From QHXQ01 sp036389395 (lineage in GTDB: Bacteria > Acidobacteriota > Blastocatellia > Pyrinomonadales > Pyrinomonadaceae): 64,000 nt of DNA. This document shows, piece after piece, positions 18,535-26,672 of the stretch (positions within the stretch are counted from its first letter, which is position 1; each line of letters begins with the position of its first letter). The stretch spans positions 1-64,000 of the forward strand of contig DASVPY010000004.1 in NCBI GenBank assembly GCA_036389395.1, read 5' to 3'. A program made the position numbers and the translations under genes. The notes beneath the pieces were generated by a model. It worked only from the letters and a program-made list of their open reading frames with translations. It searched no databases and was not told the origin of the DNA.

Positions 18535-18540
18535 CTGGTC

Positions 18541-18662
18541 GAGAGTAACGCGCGGCCGGTCTCAAACAGAGGACACAGAGAAAAGCCACAGAGTACACAG
18601 AGTTCTTTACTGTGCCCTCTGTGCCTCCTCTGTGTACTCTGTGTGAGACCGGCCGGCCGTTA
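18541..18662. repeat. Family A CACAGAG palindrome
   Basis: Arms GGCCGGTCTCAAACAGAGG and CTCTGTGTGAGACCGGCC bracket inner CACAGAGTACACAGAG / CCTCTGTGTACTCTG words. The outer edge GAGAGTAACGCGCGGCCGG resembles the edge at 57872. Sits directly after dacB and may act as its terminator. Confidence 0.88.
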
Positions 18663-18731
18663 AAATCACCCGCAAAAGCCCGCTAACCACCTACTTGAAA
18701 ATAATTAGCAGTGGGTTTATGGCTTTGGATG

Positions 18732-18759
18732 TTGACTATAGACAAACATAGTTTAATAT
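18732..18759 (+). promoter_or_regulatory. Candidate sigma-70 promoter for the TonB-type gene
   Basis: TTGACT (18732-18737), a 16-base spacer, then TAATAT (18754-18759), inside a conspicuously AT-rich island (about 18660-18770) in an otherwise GC-rich region. The downstream gene starts at 19032, leaving a leader of about 260 bases in which I see no gene. Confidence 0.5.
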
Positions 18760-19031
18760 GTGATACTGATTGCGCCGCCCTCTGTCGGCGGCAGCCGGGT
18801 TAAAGACGCGACCTTTTGGGCGGAGGCGCGGCGTTAGCCGGAACTCGCTCGCCCCGCCCGCAAACGCCCCAACAACAACACAGACCGCCCCGTGCGCGCG
18901 CCCGCGGCCGACATGATCGTTGCAGCCCTCCCACGCGGCCGCCCCAAGTCCTTCACGCGCGCCCCGCCTCGGCTCGCGCCCGCCCGGCCCGAACGCACGC
19001 TCGCAACTGTCGCCACGGAGTGACAACTTTT

Positions 19032-20168
19032 ATGCTGACACGAACCAGAGTCCCGCTGCTGCTCCTCCTCTGCCTGACCGCCACCTGCCTGGCCGCCCAC
19101 GCGCAGACGCCCTCGGCCCTGCGCCTCCTGCTCCTGCGCGCCGCCGCCCCGGACGCGACCGAGACGGATCGCGCCCGCGACGGGCTGAGCGGCCCCGTCC
19201 GCCGCGTCCGCACAGAGACGGCCAAGCTGCTCGTCCGCAACGGCCAGGTGGCGGAAGGGCCGCGCGTGCTGCTGGAGACCGCGACCTACGACATGAAGGG
19301 CGCGAAGATCGACAACGCCTACTACCTCGCCACGGGCGGCGCGCTGACCGGCAAAGAGGTCTACAAGTACGACGACCGCGGCAACATCGTCGAGATGACG
19401 CTCTACAACGCCGACGGCTCGGTGCTGAGCAAAGAGGTCTACCAGTACGAGTTCGACGCGATGGGCAACTGGACGAAGATGATGACCTCCGTCGCCGTGG
19501 TCGAGAACGGCAAGCTCAACTTCGAGCCGACCGAAGTGACCTACCGCTCGATCAGCTACTTCCTCGACGAGAACGTCGCCAAGGCGATGCAAGCGCCGAC
19601 CGCGCCGACCGCGGCCGCCGCCAACGCCGGCTCGCAGCCGCAACCCGTCGCCGTCGTCAAGACGAACGCGCCCGCGCCCGGCCAAGCGTCGGCGTCTGGT
19701 CAAGCGTCGGCGCAGCGCCAGGGCACGCACGCGGCGGCGCTGCCGAAGGTCGCGCCGGCCGCGGCCGGCAACGTCACTCTGAGCGCGCCGACGAACGTCG
19801 CCGGCACGGGCGCGACGGGCGCGGGCGCGGTCGTCAAAGTTGAAGACGGCCCGCCGCCGCCTGCGGCCAACACGCGCGGCGTGCCGGTCAAGCCGGTGTC
19901 GGGCGGCGTGCTGAACGGGCGCGCCATCGCCATGCCCGCGCCCGATTATCCTGAGACCGCGCGGCGCGTGCGCGCCAGCGGCCTCGTCGCGGTCGAAGTC
20001 GTCATAGACGTGACGGGCCGGGTCATCTCCGCCAAGGCCACTTCGGGGCACGCGTCTCTGCGCGTGGCGGCCGAGGGCGCGGCCATGAAGGCGCGCTTCT
20101 CGCCCACGCTCCTCTCCGGTCAGCCCGTCAAGGTCACGGGCGTCATCAACTACAACTTCAACCTCTAG
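19032..20168 (+). CDS. Secreted protein with TonB C-terminal domain
   Basis: 378 residues from ATG 19032, chosen because a clear signal peptide follows (LTRTRVPLLLLLCLTATCLA, cleavage near AHAQ). Residues about 45-185 contain KYDDRGNIVEMTLYNADGS, reminiscent of YD-type repeats. An Ala/Pro/Gln-rich linker follows, and the last ~90 residues are a TonB-like C-terminal domain (AMPAPDYPETARRVRASGLV, VEVVIDVTGRVISAKATSGH). TonB domains contact outer-membrane receptors, but the lack of the usual N-terminal anchor plus the cleaved signal suggest a free periplasmic form. It precedes a second protein ending in a TonB-like segment. Confidence 0.85.
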   Translation: MLTRTRVPLLLLLCLTATCLAAHAQTPSALRLLLLRAAAPDATETDRARDGLSGPVRRVRTETAKLLVRNGQVAEGPRVLLETATYDMKGAKIDNAYYLATGGALTGKEVYKYDDRGNIVEMTLYNADGSVLSKEVYQYEFDAMGNWTKMMTSVAVVENGKLNFEPTEVTYRSISYFLDENVAKAMQAPTAPTAAAANAGSQPQPVAVVKTNAPAPGQASASGQASAQRQGTHAAALPKVAPAAAGNVTLSAPTNVAGTGATGAGAVVKVEDGPPPPAANTRGVPVKPVSGGVLNGRAIAMPAPDYPETARRVRASGLVAVEVVIDVTGRVISAKATSGHASLRVAAEGAAMKARFSPTLLSGQPVKVTGVINYNFNL

Positions 20169-20213
20169 TCGCGCGCGCCGCCCCGCGGCCCGAACCTTAA
20201 GAGAAAACATCCC

Positions 20214-21356
20214 ATGGCTCTCACCGGACAACTGAACGATCTCTCTCTGAGCGAGCTGATCGAGTTCTTCTGCAACCAGCGCAAGACGGGCCGGCTCAAG
20301 GTGGACTACGCGCTCGCGCCCGGCGTCTTCTTCATCAAGGAAGGCGAGCTGGTGGACGCCAAGATCGGCGCGCTCAACGGGGCCGAGGCGATCTACTTCG
20401 CGCTCACGCTCCCCTCGGCCGGCTTCGACTTCAGCGCGCAGATACAGTCCTCGCGCCGCACGATCCACGAGCCTTGGACGCGCGTCGTGCTCGAAGGCTT
20501 GCGCCGCATAGACGAAGGCCTGCCGCCGAGCGAGCAAGACCCGTTCGTCGGCAGCGACGAATTGGACGAAGCCGTCGGCGAGTACCTCAGCTTCATCGAG
20601 ATGTCGGCCGAGAAGCGGGACGAAGCGAAGAAAGACGAGGCGGCGAAGAACGAGACCGCGCGGCGCGACGAGGCGACGAAGAGAGACGAGACCGCGCCAT
20701 CGAAAGACGCGGCGCGCGCCGAGAAAGAGACGGCCGGCGCACGCGCCGACGCGGGCCAGCCCGCCGGGTCTGGGCGCGAAGCGCCCGCGCCGTTCGCCAT
20801 GATGGTCGAGACGACGGGCGCGGCCGGCGCGGGTCGGCGCAAGCTCGTCCTGGCCGGGGTCGGCGCGGCAATCGTGCTCGCCTGCGTCGTCGCCTCCGTG
20901 CCGCTCGCGCGCCGCTTCGCGCGCGGCAACGCCACGCCCGCGCCCGTCGCCGCGCAACCCGGCGAAAGTAGCGCGCCCGCGCCCGCGCCGGCCGCGCCCG
21001 AAGCGTCTGCGCCCGCGCCCGAAGCCGTCCCGACGGAAGACGCCGTGGTCGCCGCGCGCCGCGAAGCACGCGAGCGCGAGTTGCGCCTCGAGCGCGAGCG
21101 CCAGCGCAAGCTCGAAGAGGCCCGCCGCGCCGAGCAGCAGCAAGCGCTCGTCGCCCCGACGCCCGCGGCAGCGGGGCCGAAGACCGTCCGCGTCAGCGTC
21201 TCCTACGACGAGAACGGGCGCGTCACCGCCGCCTCCGCCGTCGGCTCCAGCCCCGGCGCGGAGGCCTACGCCTCGACGGCCGTCCGCATCGCCCGCGGTC
21301 GCCGCTTCCCCGCCGGTCAGGCCGGCTCCGCCGTCGTCACGATCCCGATCAATTAA
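20214..21356 (+). CDS. DUF4388 protein with membrane segment and TonB-like C-terminus
   Basis: 380 residues. The N-terminus (MALTGQLNDLSLSELIEFF, then GVFFIKEGELVDAKIG) is a DUF4388/PatA-N-like domain, found in signalling and gliding-related proteins. A charged Lys/Glu/Ala-rich helix follows at about residues 125-190, then one transmembrane helix near 207-228 (LVLAGVGAAIVLACVVASVP), a Pro/Ala linker, a basic coiled coil, and a last ~60 residues that resemble a TonB C-terminal fold (VRVSVSYDENGRVTAASAVG). The topology places DUF4388 in the cytoplasm and the TonB-like part in the periplasm. A terminator follows. Confidence 0.83.
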   Translation: MALTGQLNDLSLSELIEFFCNQRKTGRLKVDYALAPGVFFIKEGELVDAKIGALNGAEAIYFALTLPSAGFDFSAQIQSSRRTIHEPWTRVVLEGLRRIDEGLPPSEQDPFVGSDELDEAVGEYLSFIEMSAEKRDEAKKDEAAKNETARRDEATKRDETAPSKDAARAEKETAGARADAGQPAGSGREAPAPFAMMVETTGAAGAGRRKLVLAGVGAAIVLACVVASVPLARRFARGNATPAPVAAQPGESSAPAPAPAAPEASAPAPEAVPTEDAVVAARREARERELRLERERQRKLEEARRAEQQQALVAPTPAAAGPKTVRVSVSYDENGRVTAASAVGSSPGAEAYASTAVRIARGRRFPAGQAGSAVVTIPIN

Positions 21357-21378
21357 CCGGCGACAAACCCCGTTCAGG

Positions 21379-21414
21379 ACCGGCGCTGAGTTTCACACTC
21401 AGCGCCGGTCTTTT
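21379..21414 (+). terminator. Strong Rho-independent terminator
   Basis: Perfect 13-base stem ACCGGCGCTGAGT (21379-21391) / ACTCAGCGCCGGT (21397-21409), 5-base loop, then CTTTT. Closes the TonB/DUF4388 pair and isolates the TIR gene. Confidence 0.9.
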
Positions 21415-21459
21415 CGTGCTATCCGCCGGACACGCTCGGCACGAAGCCTCAACAAAAGG

Positions 21460-21489
21460 TTAGGCGACCAGCCGTTATCTAAATATAAT
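21460..21489 (+). promoter_or_regulatory. Possible promoter of the TIR gene
   Basis: A perfect -10 hexamer TATAAT at 21484-21489 in a local AT-rich patch. The -35 is weak: TTAGGC at 21460 with 18-base spacing. The TIR start is 51 bases downstream, with AAAGGA as ribosome binding site. Confidence 0.4.
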
Positions 21490-21539
21490 TAAGCTGGCGA
21501 TATCCACTTCGTCCCCCCCAGACTTAGAAAGGACAAGCT

Positions 21540-23048
21540 ATGGCGCGAATCTTCCTCTCCTATCGGCGCGAGGACAGTGCCGCCGTCGCGGGCCGAATTC
21601 ACGACCGGCTAAGAACCCATTTCGGGCACGAGTCGGTCTTTATGGACATTGACACGATCCCGCTCGGGGCGGACTTCAGAAAATATCTCAACGATGCGGT
21701 CAGCCGTTGCGACGTACTCCTGGCCTTGATCGGCGAGCAGTGGGCGGGGCCCCGTCAGGCCGACAGGCGCAGGCTGGACGATCCCACGGACTTCGTGCGC
21801 ATCGAGCTTGAAGCGGCCTTAGCGCGCGACATACCTGTCATTCCCGTCCTGATCGGGCGGACGGTTATGCCGAGGAGCGATGAACTCCCGGAGGCTTTAG
21901 CACCGCTCGTTTACAGGAACGCCATCCAGTTAGACGTGGGCCGTGATTTTCATACCCACATGGATCGCCTGATTCACGCCCTGGAGCAACTCATGGCGAC
22001 TCAGCGCGCGCCCGCCGCGCCGCCCAGACCTGAGCCAAGTGCGGCGGCGGCACGTCGGCCTGAACCGGCGGCCCCTGCCGAGAGTGCCGCCATGGCCTCC
22101 ACCGAAGCCGCCCGCGCGCTCATTCATGAATACCTGGAACAGGTGGCCATCAGCATGGGGGCGGGGATGGGCGGCGCGTGGATCGACGCGCCGAACTTAT
22201 ACAGCGTGTGGCGGAAGCTGAATCAGAAACTCGGCCAGCAGGAGCTTATCGCGGCCCTCTGCGACATCATCGAGGAGGCGCAGAAATACGAGACCTATTG
22301 GACGGCCATCAACTTCCTGCACTTTGCCTCCCGGCAGGTGGAGGATGCGCAGGTATTGACCCGCGTCCTGATCGTGGTGTGCGATCACGTCCCTAAGGGG
22401 GGACACGTCCAGACCGCTGCCCTGGCTTTAATCCAGACGCTGGATTTACCCAAAGAGACGATCTGGGAAGCCCTCCTGACGGCCATGCAGATGACGAAGC
22501 CCGCGGCTGCGGAGCCGATCTTGGAGGCCGTTTTAAAGTTCGTCCCGCCCGACGGCGTGCGCCGCACCGGGAACGCAGTCATTCAGGTCTTGCGGTTGCT
22601 CACCCCCGACGCGTACCAGAGCACAAAGCTGGTCGCGGCCGTCGAGTTTCTGGAATATCGCGAGGCGGCTCAAGCCCTGAGCGAAATCATGATGCGCACC
22701 ACGCCGGAGGCGGCGTCGAAAATAGCCGGGCTGTTGGTTCAGTGGAATTACGGCGGGGCCGCTTCGGCCATACGCAGATACGTGGACGCCAACCACGCGA
22801 CGGTCAGCCATCTTTACTTCATCGACACTCTGAGATTCCTGCACAAGGTTGAGGGCCCGTCCTCCTGTCCGTACATCGCGCGCATACTTTACGACTGTCA
22901 CCCTTACGTGCAGCAGAACTTGGAAGGCCGCTTGGGCGATCTTACGAACGAGCCTGTGATCATTGACGCGGTCAAGAAGATTCACGCGCGCACTCGCGAC
23001 CCTGAGGTCAAGAAGCGCTTGGGCGCGTTCATCGATAAGCTTGGTTGA
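21540..23048 (+). CDS. TIR-domain protein with helical-repeat C-terminus
   Basis: 502 residues. Residues 1-145 are a TIR domain: RIFLSYRREDSAAVAGRI (box 1), VFMDIDTIPLGADFRKYL, CDVLLALIGEQWAG, and RIELEAALARDIPVIPVLIG with candidate catalytic Glu89. A Pro/Ala/Arg linker (about 150-185) leads to roughly 310 residues of alpha-helical repeats resembling a HEAT-like solenoid, without a recognised enzyme motif. Bacterial TIR domains often cleave NAD+ or make cyclic-ADP-ribose signals, and some act in phage defence; the solenoid could be the sensor. Codon use is less GC-extreme than neighbours. No partner gene is adjacent. Confidence 0.9.
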   Translation: MARIFLSYRREDSAAVAGRIHDRLRTHFGHESVFMDIDTIPLGADFRKYLNDAVSRCDVLLALIGEQWAGPRQADRRRLDDPTDFVRIELEAALARDIPVIPVLIGRTVMPRSDELPEALAPLVYRNAIQLDVGRDFHTHMDRLIHALEQLMATQRAPAAPPRPEPSAAAARRPEPAAPAESAAMASTEAARALIHEYLEQVAISMGAGMGGAWIDAPNLYSVWRKLNQKLGQQELIAALCDIIEEAQKYETYWTAINFLHFASRQVEDAQVLTRVLIVVCDHVPKGGHVQTAALALIQTLDLPKETIWEALLTAMQMTKPAAAEPILEAVLKFVPPDGVRRTGNAVIQVLRLLTPDAYQSTKLVAAVEFLEYREAAQALSEIMMRTTPEAASKIAGLLVQWNYGGAASAIRRYVDANHATVSHLYFIDTLRFLHKVEGPSSCPYIARILYDCHPYVQQNLEGRLGDLTNEPVIIDAVKKIHARTRDPEVKKRLGAFIDKLG

Positions 23049-23087
23049 GTAAGAAAGGGCCGGCGCGGCGCGGGCTTTCGCCGCCGT

Positions 23088-24323
23088 TTAAGCCGGCGTG
23101 GCGAGGCCTGTGAAGGCCAGCAGCAGGAGCAGGGCGCGGCCCAGGCCGACTTCGCGGCCGCGTGGGTCGTACCATTCGTCGAGCGTGTGGGAGTTGCCCG
23201 AAGTGCCGCCCGCGCCGATGGTGACGGCGGGCAGACCGCGGGCGATGGCGACGTTCGAGTCGGTCGAGGAGCAGTCGAGGTGGGCTTCGTGGCCGCAGGC
23301 GCGCGTGGCGGCGAGGGCGAGTTGGACGAGCGGGTCGTCGGGCGGGGTCTGACCGCCGGGGCGGTCGCCGATCAGTTGGATGTCTAAGGCGAGCGGGGGC
23401 GCGTCCGGACGGCGCGCGGCGTTCTCGTCCGCCGCCGCCTCGCGCACGGCGCGGCGGAAGAAGGCGTCGAGCCGGCGCAACTCTTCGGCCGACTCGGAGC
23501 GCAGGTCAACGTCGCACGACGCCTCCCGCGCGATCACGTTGACGCCCGTGCCGCCCGCGACGCGCCCGACGTTGAACGTGGTGCGCGGGCGCGCGGGCGC
23601 GGGGTACGCGACGAGCCGCGCCACCGCGCGGCCCAGCGCGTGGACTGGGTTGGCGACGCCGAAGTCGCCCCAGGAGTGGCCGCCCGCGCCCGTGAAGCGC
23701 ACGCGGTAGCGGCGCGAGCCGAGCGCCGTGTTCGTGATGCGCTCGACGCCGGGGCCGTCCAGACTGATGAAGGCGTCAACCTCGCGCGCCCAGCGCCCGC
23801 GCGTGAGCAGGTGGCGCGCGCCGCGCAGGTTCCCCTCGCCCTCCTCGCCGACCGTACCGACGAACAGGAGCGACCCGTTCGTCTCGACGCGCTGCTCTTC
23901 GAGCGCGCGCACGAGCGCGACGAGGCCAGTCAAGCCGCAGCCGTCGTCGGCGATGCCGGGCGCGAGCAGGTGCGCGCCCTTGCGCCGGACGGTGAAGTTC
24001 GTGCCTTCGGGGAAGACCGTGTCGAGGTGCGCGCTGACGACGAGCAGCGGCTTGAGCGTCTGCCCGCGCCGGAGCGCGACGCAGTTGCCCTCCTCGTCGA
24101 GTTCGACCTCCGTCAGCCCGCACTGCCTGAAGCGCGCCGCGAGATATTCGGCGCGCGCCGCTTCGCCGAACGGCGGCGCGGGGATGGCGCAGATGGCCGC
24201 CTGCTCTTCCGTGATCTCCGCGGCGCGCTCCGCGAAGAAGCGCGCGGCGCGCTCGAAGCGCGCGTCGGCGAGGAGCGCGCGCATGACCTCTGCGGGCGCG
24301 ACCGTGGCGGCCTGTGTGGACAT
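23088..24323 (-). CDS. M20-family metallohydrolase (peptidase or deacylase)
   Basis: 411-residue cytosolic di-zinc hydrolase of the M20/M25/M40 group, which includes peptidase T, carboxypeptidase G2 and acetylornithine deacetylase. Landmarks: AICAIPAPPFGEAARAEY, the metal motif SAHLDTVFPEG (His-x-Asp), IADDGCGLTGL (bridging Asp), VGTVGEEGEG (catalytic Glu-Glu) and FTGAGGHSWGDFG in the dimerisation domain. It lies 33 bases downstream of a LeuA-like gene on the same strand, so the two are probably co-transcribed, hinting at an amino-acid-related substrate. Confidence 0.9.
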   Translation of the reverse strand: MSTQAATVAPAEVMRALLADARFERAARFFAERAAEITEEQAAICAIPAPPFGEAARAEYLAARFRQCGLTEVELDEEGNCVALRRGQTLKPLLVVSAHLDTVFPEGTNFTVRRKGAHLLAPGIADDGCGLTGLVALVRALEEQRVETNGSLLFVGTVGEEGEGNLRGARHLLTRGRWAREVDAFISLDGPGVERITNTALGSRRYRVRFTGAGGHSWGDFGVANPVHALGRAVARLVAYPAPARPRTTFNVGRVAGGTGVNVIAREASCDVDLRSESAEELRRLDAFFRRAVREAAADENAARRPDAPPLALDIQLIGDRPGGQTPPDDPLVQLALAATRACGHEAHLDCSSTDSNVAIARGLPAVTIGAGGTSGNSHTLDEWYDPRGREVGLGRALLLLLAFTGLATPA

Positions 24324-24356
24324 AGACAGACTTCAGACGAACGCCGTCACAAAACT

Positions 24357-25571
24357 TCAGACGAGCGCCATCACTTCCTCTTCGCTCAGGACGCCGTGCG
24401 CGCTCTTGGCGTGGTCGTAGATGCGTGCGACGCGCTCGTCGGTCGCTGCGAGACCGCGCGATTCGAGCCAGTAGACGACGTTCGACTTGCCCGACATCGG
24501 CCCGACCTCGATCTGCTGGCGCAAGCCGAAGAGGCCCGCGGGCACGCCCGAATAGATCAGATCGGCCAGCTCCGTGTCGCCCTTGCGGTAGCTCTTGATG
24601 ACGGCCGCGGCGTGGACGCCCGTCGCGGTGCGGAAGGCGTCGCGCCCGAAGACCGGGTAGTTGAGCGGGATCGTCCAGCCGCACGAGCGCGCCGCCGTCT
24701 CGCAGTAGTCGCGCAAGCGCGTCAGGTCGTTGTCGATCCAGCCCATCAGTTTCAGGTTCACCAGCAGTTGATCCATCGGCGTGTTGCCGACGCGCTCGCC
24801 GACGCCCAAGGCCGAGCCGTGGACTTGATCCGCGCCGCCCTCGATGGCCGCAATCGAGTTGATGACGCCCAGGCCCCTGTCCTGATGCCCGTGCCAGTCG
24901 AGCCTGATGCCGCCGCCCTGCTCTTCGATGATCGACTTGACGAAGCGGACGACGGCGCGCGCGCCGTCCGGCGTGGCGTGCCCGACCGTGTCGCAGACGC
25001 AGACCGCCTTCGCGCCCGCGCGGATCGCGGTCGTGTAGAGCGCGCGGAGCGTGTCGGGCGCGGCGCGCGTCGTGTCCTCGGTCACGTACATGACGGGCAG
25101 GCCCTGGCGGACGGCGAAGCTGACGGCCTCTTCGGTCAGGCGCAGGAGCTTGTCCATCGTCCAGTCTTCGGCGTAGAAGCGGATGGGCGACGAGCCGATG
25201 AAGGTGCAGGCCTCGATGGCGATGCCGGCGCGCTGCGAAATCTCGGCGATGGGCCGGATGTCGTTCTCGTGCGTGCGCGCGGCGCAGTTCGGCCGAATCC
25301 GCAACTTCTGTTCGGCGATCTCGCGCGCGAGCCGTTCGACGCCCGCGGCGTGCGTGCCGCCCGCGCCGGGCAGACCGATGTCGGCGGTGTCAATCCGCAA
25401 GTCGTTCATCAGGTGCAGCAGCTCAAGCTTGCGCTCGACGGGCGGCTCGCTGACGGAGGGCGACTGCAAGCCGTCGCGCAAGGTCTCGTCGTCGAAGCTG
25501 ACGCGGCGGCCCGGCGCGTCGTGCGCGGGCGCGACCCGGTTCCAATCGTAAATCAACTCACTCGCAGGCAC
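24357..25571 (-). CDS. LeuA-like DRE-TIM metallolyase (isopropylmalate/homocitrate synthase family)
   Basis: 404 residues beginning at GTG 25571 with GGAGG 9 bases upstream. The catalytic barrel is complete: SFDDETLRDGLQSPSVS (metal Asp, Arg), the HxH metal pair in LDWHGHQDRGLG, and ALGVGERVGNTPMDQLL. Members condense acetyl-CoA with a 2-oxoacid. The protein stops about 100 residues short of bona fide LeuA and shows no C-terminal allosteric dimer domain, so homocitrate-, citramalate- or methylthio-type synthases are alternatives. It heads an operon with the M20 hydrolase and has a well-formed promoter at 25635. Confidence 0.88.
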   Translation of the reverse strand: MPASELIYDWNRVAPAHDAPGRRVSFDDETLRDGLQSPSVSEPPVERKLELLHLMNDLRIDTADIGLPGAGGTHAAGVERLAREIAEQKLRIRPNCAARTHENDIRPIAEISQRAGIAIEACTFIGSSPIRFYAEDWTMDKLLRLTEEAVSFAVRQGLPVMYVTEDTTRAAPDTLRALYTTAIRAGAKAVCVCDTVGHATPDGARAVVRFVKSIIEEQGGGIRLDWHGHQDRGLGVINSIAAIEGGADQVHGSALGVGERVGNTPMDQLLVNLKLMGWIDNDLTRLRDYCETAARSCGWTIPLNYPVFGRDAFRTATGVHAAAVIKSYRKGDTELADLIYSGVPAGLFGLRQQIEVGPMSGKSNVVYWLESRGLAATDERVARIYDHAKSAHGVLSEEEVMALV

Positions 25572-25634
25572 GGCTCAAAACCTCCACGGCGCGGCGAACT
25601 CTCGGACAGGTGGGTCTGGGGTTACGCATTCACG

Positions 25635-25663
25635 ATTACAACAAGCAAGACATACAGTGTCAA
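25635..25663 (-). promoter_or_regulatory. Sigma-70 promoter for the LeuA-like operon
   Basis: On the minus strand: consensus -35 TTGACA (25663-25658), exactly 17-base spacer, -10 TGTAAT (25640-25635). The start codon is about 60 bases downstream. This is the best-matching promoter in the window. Confidence 0.7.
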
Positions 25664-25678
25664 GCAAGGCGCAGGCGT

Positions 25679-25708
25679 TTGCCTTTTGCCCGCGCGGTCT
25701 GCTATAGC
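25679..25708 (+). promoter_or_regulatory. Candidate promoter for thymidine kinase
   Basis: TTGCCT (25679-25684), 18-base spacer, TATAGC (25703-25708), about 105 bases before the kinase start and back-to-back with the opposite-strand promoter at 25635. Confidence 0.4.
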
Positions 25709-25815
25709 CTTCGGGCGCGTCCTGCCGTTTGCGCCCGCGAGTCGCCGGGTCTGCCTGAAGCCGCGCACGCCCGGATTGAGCGCCCGAGAGAACCTAAGCT
25801 GACAGGATTTTGTTG

Positions 25816-26451
25816 ATGGAAGAGTTTATCGCCCAGGGCAACGACGAACACTTGAGCATGCTGACGCGCACGACGCCGGGCTGGATCGAGGTCATCGCCG
25901 GCTCGATGTTTTCGGGCAAGTCCGAGGAGCTGATCCGCCGGCTGCGCCGCGCCCGGATCGCGCGCCAGAAGGTGCAGGTCTTCAAGCCCACGATTGACAC
26001 GCGCTTCTCGCACGAGCACATCGTCTCGCACTCGGAGATGCGCCACGAGTCGGCGGTCGTCGCCACGGCCGACGAACTCCTCGCGCGCGTCGAGCCGCAC
26101 ACGGACGTGGTCGGGATCGACGAGGGGCAGTTCTTCGACGCGCGCCTGGTGGAAGTGGCCAACGAACTGGCGCACCGCGGCGTGCGCGTCATCATCGCGG
26201 GGCTGGATCAGGACTACACGGGCCGGCCCTTCGAGCCGATGCCGCAACTTTTGGCCGTGGCCGAGTACATCACCAAGACGCACGCCATCTGCGTCCGCTG
26301 CGGCCAGCCCGCCAACTACTCGCAGCGCATCGTGGACGTGGAAGGTCAGGTCGTCGTCGGCGCGTCCGACGCCTACGAGGCCCGCTGCCGCCGCTGCTTC
26401 GTCCCCCACGCCGACGCCCCCACCCGTTACGTCACCGAAGAGACCAACTAG
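25816..26451 (+). CDS. tdk: Thymidine kinase (type II)
   Basis: 211-residue salvage enzyme that phosphorylates thymidine with ATP. Walker A is GSMFSGKSEELIRRL, with Ser where Thr is more usual after the Lys. Other landmarks: DEGQFFD (Walker-B-like catalytic region), GLDQDYTGRPFEPMPQLLA, and the structural zinc site formed by ICVRCGQPA and EARCRRCFVPH. I take ATG 25816, with AGGA 8 bases upstream; two in-frame TTGs just before it are alternatives. An extra ~20 residues precede the family's usual start. Confidence 0.95.
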   Translation: MEEFIAQGNDEHLSMLTRTTPGWIEVIAGSMFSGKSEELIRRLRRARIARQKVQVFKPTIDTRFSHEHIVSHSEMRHESAVVATADELLARVEPHTDVVGIDEGQFFDARLVEVANELAHRGVRVIIAGLDQDYTGRPFEPMPQLLAVAEYITKTHAICVRCGQPANYSQRIVDVEGQVVVGASDAYEARCRRCFVPHADAPTRYVTEETN

Positions 26452-26483
26452 TAACGTCTGCGGTTGCATCTCGCGCGGCCGTT

Positions 26484-26550
26484 TTCAACACGAAGACACG
26501 AAGAATGATCAACTGGTCTTCTACGTGTCTTCGTGTCTTCGTGGTTGATC
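26484..26550. repeat. Family B CACGAAG palindromic repeat
   Basis: Arms TCAACACGAAGACACGAAG and CTTCGTGTCTTCGTGGTTGA, near-exact complements around a short unique centre. Lies between tdk and the next gene. Confidence 0.88.
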
Positions 26551-26672
26551 TGATCTCGCCGGACACGCAACTCACATTCTTTCTCGTCCGCCGCGCAAGA
26601 AGCGGACGCGCGCGCGTTCAACGTCCAGAACCCCAGGGTGAGATTCAAGCTGGACGAGAGGAGTGAAGCAAG

